A DNA stretch of 64,000 nt from Ricordea florida (taxonomy: Eukaryota; Cnidaria; Anthozoa; Corallimorpharia; Ricordeidae), in the NCBI GenBank assembly GCA_949710005.1, contig OX453272.1, forward strand, positions 5,481,673 to 5,545,672. Direction: 5' to 3'. Below are positions 26,401 to 36,562 of the stretch, piece after piece. The first letter of the stretch is position 1. Every line of letters starts with the position of its first letter. A model generated the notes under the pieces. The model saw only the letters and a program-made list of their open reading frames with translations, had not been told where the DNA came from and made no database searches. The translations under genes were made by a program, and so were the position numbers.

Positions 26401-29400
26401 TGACCACTTATGGTGCGGAGTGGTCCAAAAAAGAAATGCTAAGTGTACCAAGGTCCTGGTTTCCAACGTGGCATCTTTGTTGTCGTTTCCTCGAGTTTCA
26501 TCGCGAGGCACCTTGTCTTTATCAGCAAATGCTCTTCTGTCACTCTGTCCACATTTTCTGTTCACCGGAAACTCGTTTTTTTTTACCATACAGTGTGGTT
26601 CTAATCTTTTTATCTGCAGATCAAACCATGCAGTATGACCATTCTTTGGAAAGCTACCGAACAGTACTGAACTGTGGTCCTATGTGTTTTACTATACAAT
26701 GTGGTTCTAACTTTTTCATCTGTGGATTAAACCATGCAGTGTGACCATTCTTTGTAAAGCTACTGAAGAGTACCGTACCGCAGTACTGTTTCTACTTTAG
26801 TTAAAAAAAGGTGAATCCAAGAGCTTCGAGGACTCCGTACCTGGTCTGCATGTCTCTCCGTCACCCAGAAACTCATATAAACATATGCACATATACCGTG
26901 TGGTCATATTGTGTTATTATTTTTTGTTCTAAGCGCCCCTATCTAAGTGTAGTACAGACAGGGACTGCGCTGATAAAGCCATTTGTTACTATGGACAATG
27001 CACCTGTAAAGGAAACACTGTTGGAAACGGACGCTTCTGTAGAAGTAAGGACCAATGAATAACATAATTTATTAAAATCTATGAAGTAAAATAGATAAAA
27101 CAAGCGCTCTGATTCGCCCACTATGTGGTTTGATATTTTATTCGTGCTGACTCGAAGAGAGATGTCATATCTTCGCGCGGCCTTGTAATATCCTCTATAT
27201 GTACACTTTATTTGTCGTTTTGGTCGATAATACGCGCTGAAATTTTACGACTTGCGTGGTGTTTTTCCACCGAATATTTATGCTGCTCAAAACGTCTATT
27301 CTTTCAAGAAAACATGTCCAATAGGATTTTACAGTGTAAATTAATATTGCCGATTTTTGACTGGACGTGCTTTCTTAAACTCGTGTGGTGATATGAAGTG
27401 AAAATGGAATTCAAATAAAATGTTTTATTTTATTGTAAGAGGGATGGCTCGCCGTTGGATACCCCTTTTTAAGTAACATTGCGTTACGAATTTTATTTCA
27501 GACTCGCTACCTTGTCCGAATGATAACATCTGTGGAAGAGACTCCATTTGTGTTGTTGACCCTTTGTTGCCTAATATAACGGACTGCAAGTGTAACATGG
27601 GGTATGGTAAATCCAAACTTGGTGGCTGTGAAGGTATGAGGTCGTTGCTTTTGGATTGTGGTAAAGTGAAATAAAAGCAAAACGAGATTAAACCAGAAAC
27701 CCACAAGACTTGAAACGTGTAACTACTTTAATATGTCTATAACCACAGCTTGTCCACATTCAGTCTACTAAGTACGGTATTTGGAAACTCAAGGGAAACC
27801 AATTTAACCAATACAATTGCTTCAGTAGCATGATGTACTTACCTGGATATCTGCTCAAAACATAGCGGTCACGTCTTTGTTGCAAATGGACGTTGTTAAC
27901 GACAAGCCACTGAAGCGGGAGAGTGTCAAAAATCTCGAACACTGGGGCACGCAGTTTCCAAGTATGGTTCTTGAGAAAAATTGAATCTGGACAAGCTGGG
28001 AAAGCGTGATACACATTTCAGTTCTTATAGATTTCCTGGTTTAATGTAATCATGATTGAAGATCTGACCCTCGTAATTCTGAATTTTTTATGTGATTCGA
28101 TTCCTAAAACGGTCATTTATGAACTCGCATTTGACCACAATTTACGTACTGTCAAATGTAATTCGACGATGGGAGTCCGTGTCGGCGGTTGGTATTGCCA
28201 CGATAGGTGATTGGCTGAAGAACCCTGCGCTAATTTCTCAACCAATAGGAGACTAACCTAAGCATATCGTGATTATACTCCGCTCGTGTTTTCCCGCGCT
28301 TTTTGTGGGCGTGTATTTGCTTTGAGTTCCAACTGACCAAGTTTTTTTGGACTGTGAATATCTGCTCTGATTGGTCTGAGAACTTCTTTTAATTTGGTAT
28401 TGGTTTTACCACAACTTAAGGACAATCTAGACTTCGGATATCCGTAAAACTCCGCCGCTCTAACTGAATAATAAACTTTTGGAGCTATTTCCAGAGAATT
28501 TAAAGAGCAAAAATTAGGGCATTGAATTTTTTGATTAGTTTTTTGTTTTTGTTGTCAGAGTTGGACGGTTGTCGACTGAGTGGTCTGCATTGCCCCAAGA
28601 GGTCTAATTGCACAGCACAAAAAAATGGATCTTTTGCATGCATCTGTGATACCGGTTTTCGAAAAGTTGTTCAAGGAAACGAAACCATTTGTCAAGGTAA
28701 ACAAAAATTTACCAGTGATGCGTTTAAGCTTGTATTGGTGCTATATTTTCACGGATCAGACCTGTTCTCTAAAACCTTTACATCTGTCTTAAATCTACTG
28801 AACGGTTGGGCCAGTAATCTTTTGTACACTTGACCTCCTGGGTCAGTATTAAAACGAGCGCGGGCACGAACTTCAATTTCACTGGCCTTAAGTGCTCTTT
28901 ACTTATAGAAAATGTGGATGATTTCTTCCAAACACAAGGGCTTACAATATTACTAAGTGCTTCATGCAACATGCAATATAAATTCGTTGTGTTCGGGGTG
29001 TTTGAATCCCTGTGCTGTGCATGTTTCTTTACTTACATTGTTTGCTCAACATGCGGTTACGAACTCACTGGTTAAAATCATCTGGCCCCAAGAGCGAAGC
29101 GTACTTTTCTCAGTTGAACGCAGGCCGACATTTGGATACTTAGTTATATGACGTACAGTGTAGTAGGTTACATAACATTAATGACGCAACCTTCTTTTCT
29201 TGGAAATGCAGCTGAGGTTTAGAGGCAATTGACGTTAACCAAAAATGGTAGTTAAACAGACTGATCCAGGGGAAGTATGTGTACCGTGACCCCCTGATGC
29301 AATGCCCCTGTCTCATTGGGGCAACAGTGTTTTTTAGAATCACTTGAATTACTTTATTGGAAACATTTGGCACTGGATAACGCCCAGTGCGAAACTTTTA

Positions 29401-31494
29401 ACTCTTTTTTCGATCTATATTTTTTCATAGATGAAGACGAGTGTTCAACAGGGAAAGCTAAGTGCGCAGGAGATCGCTGTACCAATACCGTTGGTTCATT
29501 TGATTGCATTCCTTGTCCACCGGGATATATGGACGGTGAAGATGGGATGTGTGTCAGTAAGTACTTAGCCGGCGAGGGATGGAGGACAGTCGGAAAGCTT
29601 GGAATTTCATTTTGTACTGATACCATTCTGAGCGCCACTCTACAATGGCCCCTAGCTCTAGTTTACCCCTGTCTTCAAGGTAGAGGGGAGGGGGGGCTTT
29701 GCTTCAACCCAACTCCGTTCAAATTGAAGTGGTGTGGGGAGGGGACGATAGGAAATGAGGCCTTGAAAATATTACAAGAATTATGTGTCTATTTACGTAA
29801 TAACTTCAACTCTTTGATGAGACAGCGGCATGGCCGTCTGAATCGATCTAGCACTTAGTTCTTCATACTTTTGAACATGTGAGTGTATGGCGCTCATTTA
29901 GGAGAATTACTATTAAGATCTTGGGAATGTAAGTGGTCAGAGAAGTAATAACATCAAAAGATGCACGTTAACGTCTTTTTATTATCACAGGTCACATCGT
30001 TCCAACTAAAAAGGCGTGTAGTTGTGGAAAACACGAGGAGTGCCGCAAAGGAAAGTGTAGATGCAAACGTAATTACACTAGACGCAAAGATGGAAAGTGT
30101 ACACTTGGTAAGAGTTTTAACCCTGCTTGAATAGATATATCTTTTGTAAAATGCGTACGTTTTAGGTTTTTTACTGATGATCAGTCACCCATTTCGGTTT
30201 CTCTTGTCTGAGTCATTGTAATGATACCTGAGGAAGTAATGGTATTTTCAACATTCTCCATGCGATATTTCTTAAAAACAGACACACTGGATAAGTGTTA
30301 AATGTCATCGTCGCAGAAAGTGGGGGGAGGGGGTTAAGGCCACCCCAGCCCCCCGGCTTCGCAGTCCCTGTATATGGGTATGTACCGCTGTGAAGGGTAT
30401 AGTTTTCAAGCCGTTTCGTCTGAGATGGGGGATAGAAATAAGAGAGTTTGCGTCTAGAATAGGATATCATTTTCAGGAAACGGATCGAGTAATTAAGGAT
30501 TTTAGTCTAGATTATGGAAACCAGAAATTTCCACTCAAAAATATAAAATCGCAACATAGCCCAATAGCAAAGAAAGAGTCGACAGGTGTTTGGAATGGAT
30601 GGCTATCCTGAAATTGAGGACTCTATGAAAAAAAAATGGAATAAGTATAAATAAATCCTTTTTTTTAAAGCAAAACACTTTTTTGGGCTGAACTGTGCTG
30701 GTGACCACAGTAGTTTCTAGAAAATCGTGACTCTAGCCGATAGGGAGGGATTTTGGAAGCTTAGTCTAGTACAAGGTAGCAAACTTCAGTTGAACTAGGT
30801 CTTGTATAGGGTCACAGGGGCATACTTCCACCCAAGAATTCCTTAAGTACCACCCCCCCCCCCCCCCCGGGCTCGCGATCGTGACCCGAGGTGTTGTGTA
30901 TTTTTAGGGACAGTTCAAGGTTCTTAGTAGATAATGGAGTAATGAAATCAACTTTTGATTTTTCCGGACTATGAGTCAGGGATACCTCCTGCATGTGCGA
31001 GAAAAGGTTTGCACATGGGGCCATGGCACTCAAAACCCTGCAAGAATTTGGACATCTGTACAGTTTTTCACTCATGTTATGTTAGACGATATGGTCAAAC
31101 GGAAACAAATGGGATCAATATCAGTTTCTGGGAAACCGTGCACCTACCCCTCCCCTAAACCAACATTAACGCTAACTTTTTAACTCATTATAACTTGTTG
31201 GATTAGGGGAAGGGTAGGTGCACAGTTGCCCAGAAACTGATATTGATCCAGAAATGGTTACTGAGCCAAAAAAAATGACTGTTTTCGGGAGTAAAGTTGG
31301 ACCGATGGAAACCCTAACATGTCTACGCAGAGTATTCCTTAATTTATGATTTTCCCTTTTCATTCTTTTTTTGTTTCCAAAATATAGGATCTATTTCAAC
31401 GAATACTCTCAGCTCCGTCCAGTCCACCTCAGCCGTTCCTACTGTGAGAGTCCTGGTTATGAGCTTACTTGGTTGCCTGGTGCTGACATTGTAA
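12139..31494 (+). CDS. Gene B: GPI-anchor-type protein with 15 EGF-like modules
   Basis: Seventeen exons, 2007 coding bases, 668 residues, open throughout: 12139-12226, 15057-15173, 15888-16058, 16785-16895, 18586-18696, 19375-19503, 20884-20985, 24607-24708, 25175-25285, 25814-25945, 26216-26317, 26934-27044, 27502-27633, 28559-28696, 29431-29556, 29991-30107, 31388-31494. The layout is: signal peptide (residues 1 to about 22), modules 1-15 (residues 30-633, one per exon, all phase 1-1), then a 35-residue Ser/Thr-rich tail ending in a hydrophobic stretch with no cytoplasmic residues. That ending is the usual sign of GPI attachment; a very short type I membrane anchor is the alternative. Module types run first, second, R, P, Q, R, R, P, Q, R, P, Q, C-terminal EGF, calcium-type EGF, last EGF. 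Predicted cell-surface adhesion or ligand protein; exact role unknown. Confidence 0.9.
13046..14245. mobile_element. Tigger/pogo-like non-autonomous DNA element
   Basis: Starts TA-CAGTGGAACCCCGCCATACG and ends with the complement of CAGTGGAACCCGGTTAATACG followed by TA: long terminal inverted repeats and a TA target duplication, as in Tc1/mariner-Tigger elements. It has internal insertions: an (AAGTG)n start at 13320 and a nested foldback at about 13843-13960. In gene B intron 1. Confidence 0.65.
15057..15173 (+). CDS. Gene B exon 2: first EGF-like module
   Basis: Residues 30-68. [15 protein letters not shown], then [17 protein letters not shown]. Counterpart of A2 and C2. Acceptor CTCACAG, donor A|GTAAGT. 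Confidence 0.88.
15888..16058 (+). CDS. Gene B exon 3: second, long EGF-like module
   Basis: Residues 69-125, six cysteines with a long insert between cysteines 2 and 3. [12 protein letters not shown] precedes the last cysteine. Counterpart of A3 and C3. Donor G|GTTAGT. Confidence 0.86.
16091..16147. repeat. Short palindrome
   Basis: GTTCGTAACGCAACGCTC against GAGCGTTGCGTGACGAGC with a short loop, in the B3-B4 intron. Confidence 0.5.
16785..16895 (+). CDS. Gene B exon 4: EGF-like module type R
   Basis: Residues 126-162. NCPKFSKC, then [15 protein letters not shown]. Matches A4 and C4. Confidence 0.88.
17378..17515. mobile_element. Small MITE
   Basis: GAGCGTTTTCGCTACTCAC and GTGAGTAGCGAAAACGCCCTC form inverted ends about 130 bp apart, in the B4-B5 intron. 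Confidence 0.55.
18586..18696 (+). CDS. Gene B exon 5: EGF-like module type P
   Basis: Residues 163-199. [14 protein letters not shown], then [16 protein letters not shown]. Matches A5 and C5. Confidence 0.87.
19020..19336. repeat. Imperfect minisatellite of GTAATTTTCGTA units
   Basis: The motif GTAATTTTCGTA or a variant recurs every 30-40 bases between B5 and B6, leaving a long meaningless minus-strand frame. Confidence 0.55.
19375..19503 (+). CDS. Gene B exon 6: EGF-like module type Q
   Basis: Residues 200-242. [19 protein letters not shown], then VCRCGNN and a C-terminal GKC. Matches A6 and C6. Confidence 0.87.
19907..20514. mobile_element. hAT-like non-autonomous element
   Basis: CAGGGCCCCAAAGGG at the left end and its near-complement CCTTTGGGACCCTG at the right; many GGAGCCC repeats inside. 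I could not see a clean target duplication. Confidence 0.45.
20884..20985 (+). CDS. Gene B exon 7: EGF-like module type R
   Basis: Residues 243-276. [18 protein letters not shown], then [13 protein letters not shown]. Matches A7, including the shared YSRCVN core. Confidence 0.87.
21189..21232. repeat. (TTA)n microsatellite
   Basis: About 14 uninterrupted trinucleotides in the B7-B8 intron. Confidence 0.9.
21341..21382. repeat. (CTCA)n microsatellite
   Basis: About ten tetranucleotide units. Confidence 0.9.
21547..21751. mobile_element. hAT-type MITE with 8-bp target duplication
   Basis: Inverted ends AGGCCCTGTTAG / CTAACAGGGCCT, flanked by GATTAGCG and CATTAGCG (one mismatch). About 190 bp between the duplications. 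Confidence 0.68.
23280..23350. repeat. (ATT)n/(ATC)n microsatellite before a SINE
   Basis: Trinucleotide tract directly before the tRNA-like head of the SINE; possibly the tail of an older insertion that served as target. Confidence 0.8.
23351..23836 (+). mobile_element. tRNA-derived SINE
   Basis: The head reads like a tRNA: A-box TTAGCTCATTTGGTAGAGCA, an anticodon-stem-like CCGGA/TCCGG, and B-box GGGTTCAAACCCCGG. A roughly 330-bp unrelated body follows, ending in an (ATTATC)n tail. The acceptor stem is disrupted, so it is not a working tRNA gene. Confidence 0.75.
24607..24708 (+). CDS. Gene B exon 8: divergent EGF-like module type R
   Basis: Residues 277-310. [14 protein letters not shown], then [15 protein letters not shown]; six cysteines with normal spacing. 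It is an extra R module with no counterpart in gene A. Its 3' half is also present as an inverted copy at 26843-26894. Confidence 0.83.
24658..24980 (+). repeat. Source arm of inverted duplication with exon B8 end and satellite
   Basis: Holds the last 51 bases of exon B8, its donor and intron start, then about two satellite units (AATGGTCACACTGCATGG near 24811 and a variant near 24918). The first 82 bases are a perfect inverted match to 26813-26894. Confidence 0.75.
25175..25285 (+). CDS. Gene B exon 9: EGF-like module type P
   Basis: Residues 311-347. [14 protein letters not shown], then [16 protein letters not shown]. Matches A8. Confidence 0.88.
25814..25945 (+). CDS. Gene B exon 10: EGF-like module type Q
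   Basis: Residues 348-391. [15 protein letters not shown], then [16 protein letters not shown]. Matches A9. Confidence 0.88.
26216..26317 (+). CDS. Gene B exon 11: EGF-like module type R
   Basis: Residues 392-425. [14 protein letters not shown], then [15 protein letters not shown]. Opens the third R-P-Q block. Confidence 0.87.
26585..26894 (-). repeat. Inverted copy of the exon B8/intron segment
   Basis: Reverse complement of about 24658-24980 inside the B11-B12 intron: two satellite units, then 82 bp identical to the exon B8 end and its donor. The exon piece is antisense to gene B, so it is not read as coding. Confidence 0.75.
26934..27044 (+). CDS. Gene B exon 12: EGF-like module type P
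   Basis: Residues 426-462. [14 protein letters not shown], then [15 protein letters not shown]. Close to B9 and A8. Acceptor GTTCTAAG, donor A|GTAAGG. Confidence 0.87.
27502..27633 (+). CDS. Gene B exon 13: EGF-like module type Q
   Basis: Residues 463-506. [21 protein letters not shown], then [12 protein letters not shown] and a final C. Matches A10. Confidence 0.87.
27741..28000. mobile_element. MITE family 3 copy 2
   Basis: Begins ACCACAGCTTGTCCACATTC and ends GAATCTGGACAAGCTGGG, whose complement matches the start. In the B13-B14 intron. Confidence 0.62.
28559..28696 (+). CDS. Gene B exon 14: EGF-like module
   Basis: Residues 507-552. [16 protein letters not shown], then [11 protein letters not shown], a canonical EGF core (G-S-F-x-C-x-C). 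It carries NCT, NGS and NET, possible N-glycosylation sites. Confidence 0.87.
29431..29556 (+). CDS. Gene B exon 15: calcium-type EGF with C-x2-C
   Basis: Residues 553-594. It begins DEDEC, as calcium-binding EGF modules do, then CTNTVGSF and [12 protein letters not shown]. Two residues rather than one separate cysteines 4 and 5. The same variant is repeated in exons C7-C11. Confidence 0.87.
29991..30107 (+). CDS. Gene B exon 16: last EGF-like module
   Basis: Residues 595-633. [20 protein letters not shown], then a basic run and GKC. Clear counterpart of C13, placed just before the tail exon in both genes. Confidence 0.87.
30837..30868. repeat. Poly-C tract
   Basis: About 19 C in a row in the last intron of gene B, following a repeat-like stretch (30360-30600) that resembles 25357-25560 and 7660-7720. 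Confidence 0.7.
31113..31248. mobile_element. Foldback MITE, family 1 copy 2
   Basis: Same core as the copy at 3540, here with longer outer arms (GATCAATATCAGTTTCTGGG and complement). In the last intron of gene B. Confidence 0.72.
31388..31494 (+). CDS. Gene B exon 17: GPI-anchor-type tail
   Basis: Residues 634-668 and stop. A Ser/Thr-rich stretch ([15 protein letters not shown]) is followed by [14 protein letters not shown] and TAA. Exon C14 ends with the related [14 protein letters not shown], which supports both. Confidence 0.86.
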
Positions 31495-31692
31495 CACGTG
31501 TTGTTTGACTGGCACCTATCAGTATATTAAGAGTATTTCTATAGTTTTATACAGAGCGCTAGACTGCGACGGCTGAGGTCTGGTAGGGATGACTGGATAT
31601 GTATACTGTAACGTTTGAGTAGTGTAGAGACCACAACAGCTCGACATATATATTTAATATGGTTATATATAACCATATAACCACCTGAAATC

Positions 31693-31698
31693 AATAAA
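31693..31698 (+). terminator. Gene B polyadenylation signal AATAAA
   Basis: Canonical hexamer about 200 bp after the gene B stop codon; the only good candidate nearby. Confidence 0.6.
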
Positions 31699-32389
31699 AT
31701 CAAGATTTCTGTGCTGTTGATTTTGTGTTTTGGTGGCAAAGAAGCTGAGAAAAGTTGCCAATGGTATCAGCAGTGGGTTTGGTGTAGAATGCGTGTGCTG
31801 TAGTGCTTCCATCACGTCAACCAGGAGCCCAAAATGGCATGCAACAACCAATTAATTAACCAAAAAGAAAATGAAAACCTTCAAAGTTCCACGGTAAAGC
31901 TTTGTTCAGCAAGGGTACCGTTGTACCCGCCAAGTTTCACTATTTGCGGGTATCACGCCCGAGGACAAATGCTTCAATCTCACGCATCAGGGGCAATTTC
32001 TCATGCCTGACTCTCAAATCCAGAAGAATTGTTCTTTAACACATTAATGACAAGAAGTCAATTCAGTTTCCTCAAAGCCTACTCTACAAAGGTGCTTACT
32101 GTTGACTTTGTGTTCCAACTGTATCCCTGCACGCTGAAATCAAAGGTCTTCAGGACATCTTCGGACATTTTCGACAACGTTCGGAAGTCTTAGAAAAATT
32201 GTCGTCAATCGTTGAAAGTCACTGGGACATTTTCGTAAATCCAGATCATGACGGGACGAAAATCTCACTCATTTGACTCAGAAAAAGACCACAAAAGGGA
32301 TGCGTCACAAATACAATTAAAGAAATAGAAACAATTGGTTAGTAGATCTTTTTCTAAATCACTCTAAATTCTTTGTTGTCTTCCACTGC

Positions 32390-32600
32390 TATGCATCAGT
32401 GGATAGTTTCTAAAGAATTAAACTGGTGCTGCGTCCGTCGGTGGGGAATTGGAACACAAGAAATTGTGATAATCAAACAAGTTGATAAAGTGATCTGTAC
32501 CACTGTAAGGTAATAGAGGTGGTGCTGACGTTTCGAGCGTTAGGCCTTTGTCAGGGCGAAGAGGATTATGGGTTATGTGCAGTTTATATAGGGAGGTTTG
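32390..32600. repeat. Dispersed repeat with GACGTTTCGAGCGTTAG, copy 1
   Basis: Shares GATAGTTTCTAAA, GTCGGTGGGGAATTG and GGTGCTGACGTTTCGAGCGT with 58915-59060. The shared block is probably the end of a retroelement common in this genome. Confidence 0.6.
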
Positions 32601-32604
32601 GAGC

Positions 32605-32880
32605 TGTGGTATTGGTGGAGCCACAGCAGCGTGTGAACTAGATTAAATTAATTAAATGAATAAAAAACGTTCGTTGATACCGTGGGGATTAAGAGAACCT
32701 AGTTGGAAGATAAATCTTTGTTCTAGTTTTTTACAGCTTCTAGGTTTTTACGGAGAAACCTAGAACAACGATTTATCTTCCAACTTGGTTCTCTTGATCC
32801 CCACGGTATCAATGAACGTTTTTCGTTCATTTAATTAATTTAGTCTCGTTCACACGTTGCTATGGCTCCACCAATAGTAC
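32605..32880. mobile_element. Foldback element with arms of about 120 bp
   Basis: TTGATACCGTGGGGATTAAG...GGAAGATAAATC and its complement face each other around 32744; the outer arms (TATTGGTGGAGCCA / TGGCTCCACCAATA) extend the palindrome. It abuts the repeat at 32390. Confidence 0.7.
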
Positions 32881-33151
32881 ACAAAACGTTTACCGAGTGC
32901 AACCCAGATAGGGTGTATAAAACTCCAGGAAAAATTCTGAGGGGAGGAGTAGCAAAGTCTAGCAGTGCGCCCACAGGTCGGGAGTAGGGTGGGAAGGGGG
33001 ATGAACGTGGCTGCTAGCCTGGTAACGAGAATGCTTGTAACCAGGAAGGCGAGGCAGCATATTCAAACAGGATGGCGGAGTTCTTGTAAACAACCAAGGT
33101 TTTGAGGAATTTTTGATTTTGTGGAAGATGTAACTATCCATCCTAGCTAAG

Positions 33152-36102
33152 ATGTTCATCGGAAGTCTTGTGGCATCAAGATTCTTAAGTCTCGTCGCAC
33201 ATTTTACTGTAACAGTCCTAATATTTTTAGCCAAGGTGACATCAATAGTGTAATCTGTTCGAAATTTAACTCCCTAATGAAGTGTAGGGTGATACGGGAA
33301 TCTAGCCCGATAAGCAGCCACTGCTACTTTCGCAGTGTCGCACACATGAACGTTACACCTCCAACTGCTTTCTGTAAAGTTTCGGGTTTTCAGTTAGCTT
33401 CAATTACCTTTCACAGTCTAACCTGATTATCAGGATCTGTACATGTAGGATAATACTGTTCATTTGCACAGTTCATTTGCAGCAATTTATTCCATCTGTA
33501 TTTACTATGTATCTAATAGATGCACAATACAAGCTTTAATTTTTAATAAGTAATGTTATTGTTGTTATTATTATTATTATTATTATTATTAATAAGATTA
33601 TCATATGGCCTAATTCCATACAGAGAGACAGTTTACTATGTTAGTGTGCTCTTTCAGATTTGTTTCACCAAACAGCAATTCACAATTATTTGCTAAATTA
33701 TAACAAAAGCTTGTTTAGCAGTGTTTATCACAGTACAGGTTTGTTATTTAGTGAGAGTTTGCATGTTCTTTGTAGTTTAATTTGTCTGGAGTTCCTACAG
33801 TGCATGTGTTAATCCTTTCTTCTTTGATAGGACGCAAATGTGAAGGCTTGCCTGCCTCTTCAGTACACAGATAGTGAGTTATCCTCCAAAGAGACAGAGT
33901 ATGTATCCAGGAGTCTTATGACTGTGAACTATTCACTTACCACTGTCACATACTTTAATTAGCAAGTACTTTGTTAGGAGGTAACAAGTCATTCATACCA
34001 ATGTGAGTGTATGCATACATTTATAGCAGTTCATTATCATTCCATTTTAAGAGTGCATGTTCAACATTACACTAGTAATTATTGTAATTGATGATAATTA
34101 TTAATTGATAGTTATAAATAATAACTATTATTGATTAATTTGAATATTATAGTGACTACCTTTTATTATTGCATCAATGTTATGTTTAACAATTATAATT
34201 TGTATGGAAATATACTATAACTTTCTTTTTCTGTGTGTTTTGTCTTTGAGGTTAGTGGCAAGACTGTGATGTGAACTGACACTTGGTTTCCTTGCAGACT
34301 GATTGTTGGTTTGTCGCTAACCTTGGTTTTTCTGGGACTGGAATTTGGAGGCTTTTTAGGGGGGTGCTCCTTGTTTAGCGGAACAACAAGTATGCTTTGT
34401 ATCCTTTTTTGCTTGCATTCATTCTCACACTTATTGTTTGCCATGAAAACATCAAAGCAGAGGCACCATGCACTAAGAATTGCTTGGGACACTGCACCAT
34501 TTTAGGGTGTCAGTAATTTAAGAATGGTCTCACACATTAAAGGTCCCCTCTCCCCTTTACAAGTGATGCCACCAAATTATGCAAAATAATGCTGAATAGT
34601 TTAAAAATATACAAGGTTAAAAGGGGGGAGCAGAGGGGAGGGAGAGCTGTAAAATCACCAACTGAAGGCTTTATGCTGGCAGTGATTTATAGAAAGAAGG
34701 TGTAATTTTTACTTAGAGTGTGTCAGCAATTTCTAAACTTGTTGTAGCATAAAGTTTTGACTTTCTTTGTTAAAATAGTGTCATATTGTTTGAATATCAT
34801 TGACGTTGTATACAATCGTGCAGTGTTCTTGTTCTGGTTCTTGTTGTGTTTTAGTAATTTACCCAACAAATGGCTGAAGAAATATTAAACAGTTGGCAAA
34901 GGTTTGTAAAAATTTGTAATCAGTTTCCATTTCTGTCTCTTAAATAATGTTGTAATCAAACAAATTTCCTTGACTCGATGAAGCCATATTAGCACACTCC
35001 AGTGCTGCTATATCCCTGTCCATGTTTGTCCTAGAAGAATGGGACTGCGACAAGTTTTGGTATGTGTTTGGATTTTGTAGGTGAGTATTTTCACTTTCGG
35101 GGGTACTCTAAGTACAGCTTAAGAGCTGTAAAGCATAACCTGGGGGGTGGAGATGGTAGGGGTTTTAGGTACAGTGTGTCTATGCAAGCTGATGATGATG
35201 ATAATAGCAATAATACTTAAGCATATTGCAGAACTCAAGCAGGGCTTGAAATGCAGTGAAGGGAATTTAGCACTTTGTTACATCCACTTTGAAATCACAG
35301 GTGATCCGTGCAATTTGATTGGCCCATAGCAGTGTGATTTATTCACGAGTCACACTATCTTAGGCTCTAAATTGCATCTTTTTTGTCAGCCAATGAGAAT
35401 AAACACAAAAATAAAACAACCAATCAAATTTACAATAAAATATTGGCACTTGACTAACAAAACTCCTGTATTAGGACTATTAAACCAGTGATTTTCAAAA
35501 CTGGATATAATAAAGTGGTAATTGAACTTTGCAATTTTTGTCTTAAATCATACTTGTGATTTCAAATCAAACTCACGCTGCGTGCTCATTCAATATTTGA
35601 AATCACGTGTATGATTTCAAAGCAAATTACATTCCACGGATCAGTGGATAAATAATAATTATCCACAACTATTATTGTCAGTTTTTGAAGGCACTTATTT
35701 CGTAGGTGTCAAAGTATTGATCTTCAAAGTATTGTACTAATAACTATGTACATAATAGGAATAACAATAACAATGATGATGATGATAAGTGATACTTTTA
35801 CATCCAATCACAGATACATACATATATTGTTCACTCTGCAGAATTCATATTTTTAGCTTGTTAATTTTGTACCCTTCATTTTTTTATTTTAACTCAGATG
35901 TCTGTATCTTTAGCTGAATACTATTTGTTTAAACTGTATATAAACTGCATCTGATCATATTTTTTATTCATTTTTTTTGTTTCCTGTTGGAAATGTGTTT
36001 TATTCGTTACACTGTATTGTTTCTTGCAGTGCATTTCCTGCTTTCGTGGAAACTTGTGTTCTTTTTGGTGCCCTCCGTCTTCGTCTTATGCATGTCGCGT
36101 AA
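33152..36102 (+). CDS. TMEM107: TMEM107, ciliary transition zone membrane protein
   Basis: Five exons: 33152-33235, 33831-33898, 34298-34398, 34984-35080, 36030-36102. They join without a break into 140 residues, the length I recall for the human protein. The family is a four-pass membrane protein of the MKS module that organises the transition zone of cilia. Motifs that fit: SRFLSLVAH in TM1, the exoplasmic loop DANVKACLPL, VGLSLTLVFLGLEFGGF (TM2), HSSAAISLSMFVLEEWDC (TM3) and FGFCSAFPAFVE (TM4). For exon 4 I used acceptor ATGAAG|CC because it restores the conserved SILAHSSA segment. The C-terminus is LRLRLMHVA and lacks the lysine-rich KKKPF end of the human protein. It lies tail to tail with ATP10. 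Confidence 0.92.
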
Positions 36103-36556
36103 ACAACACGGGTAGACATTTACAGCAGAGAACCTATCACAAGTTACTTTCTCTCTTGCTCGCTGGTTGGAGCAGAAAGTTTTGGCAGCTGTTGAGACAT
36201 CTTGGCAACCTCCAAAACGTTTCTCAATGGCTGTTTTGAAGCAGCAGCAGACAGAAGGACAGGACAGAAACCACAAAGAAATAATAATCACCACACTTTC
36301 TGGTGTTGTGGCAGCGATAGTTAGCCCTTGCTGGAAGGCCCAACTATTTTCTTTTAAGATATATTATTAACACAAACCTGCCTAAAGTTATCTTTGTTAA
36401 AAGAAAAAAAAATCAAACATTTAGAAGACAAAGGAAACCATGCAGTCTTGTGTTTGACTATGAAGGTACCATGCATGCAGCTCTTTAAAACCTTCTGTTT
36501 CCTTGAAGTTCCAAACTGTTTTTTTCTATATATATATTTTAAACCGTCTAATTACA

Positions 36557-36562
36557 ATAAAA
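36557..36562 (+). terminator. Candidate TMEM107 polyadenylation signal
   Basis: AATAAA about 455 bp after the TMEM107 stop codon. Confidence 0.4.

Noticed and set aside
29316..29858. 180-residue plus-strand frame taken as one exon
   Set aside because: Only 29431-29556 (exon B15) has the EGF pattern and splice sites; the rest is intron read-through.
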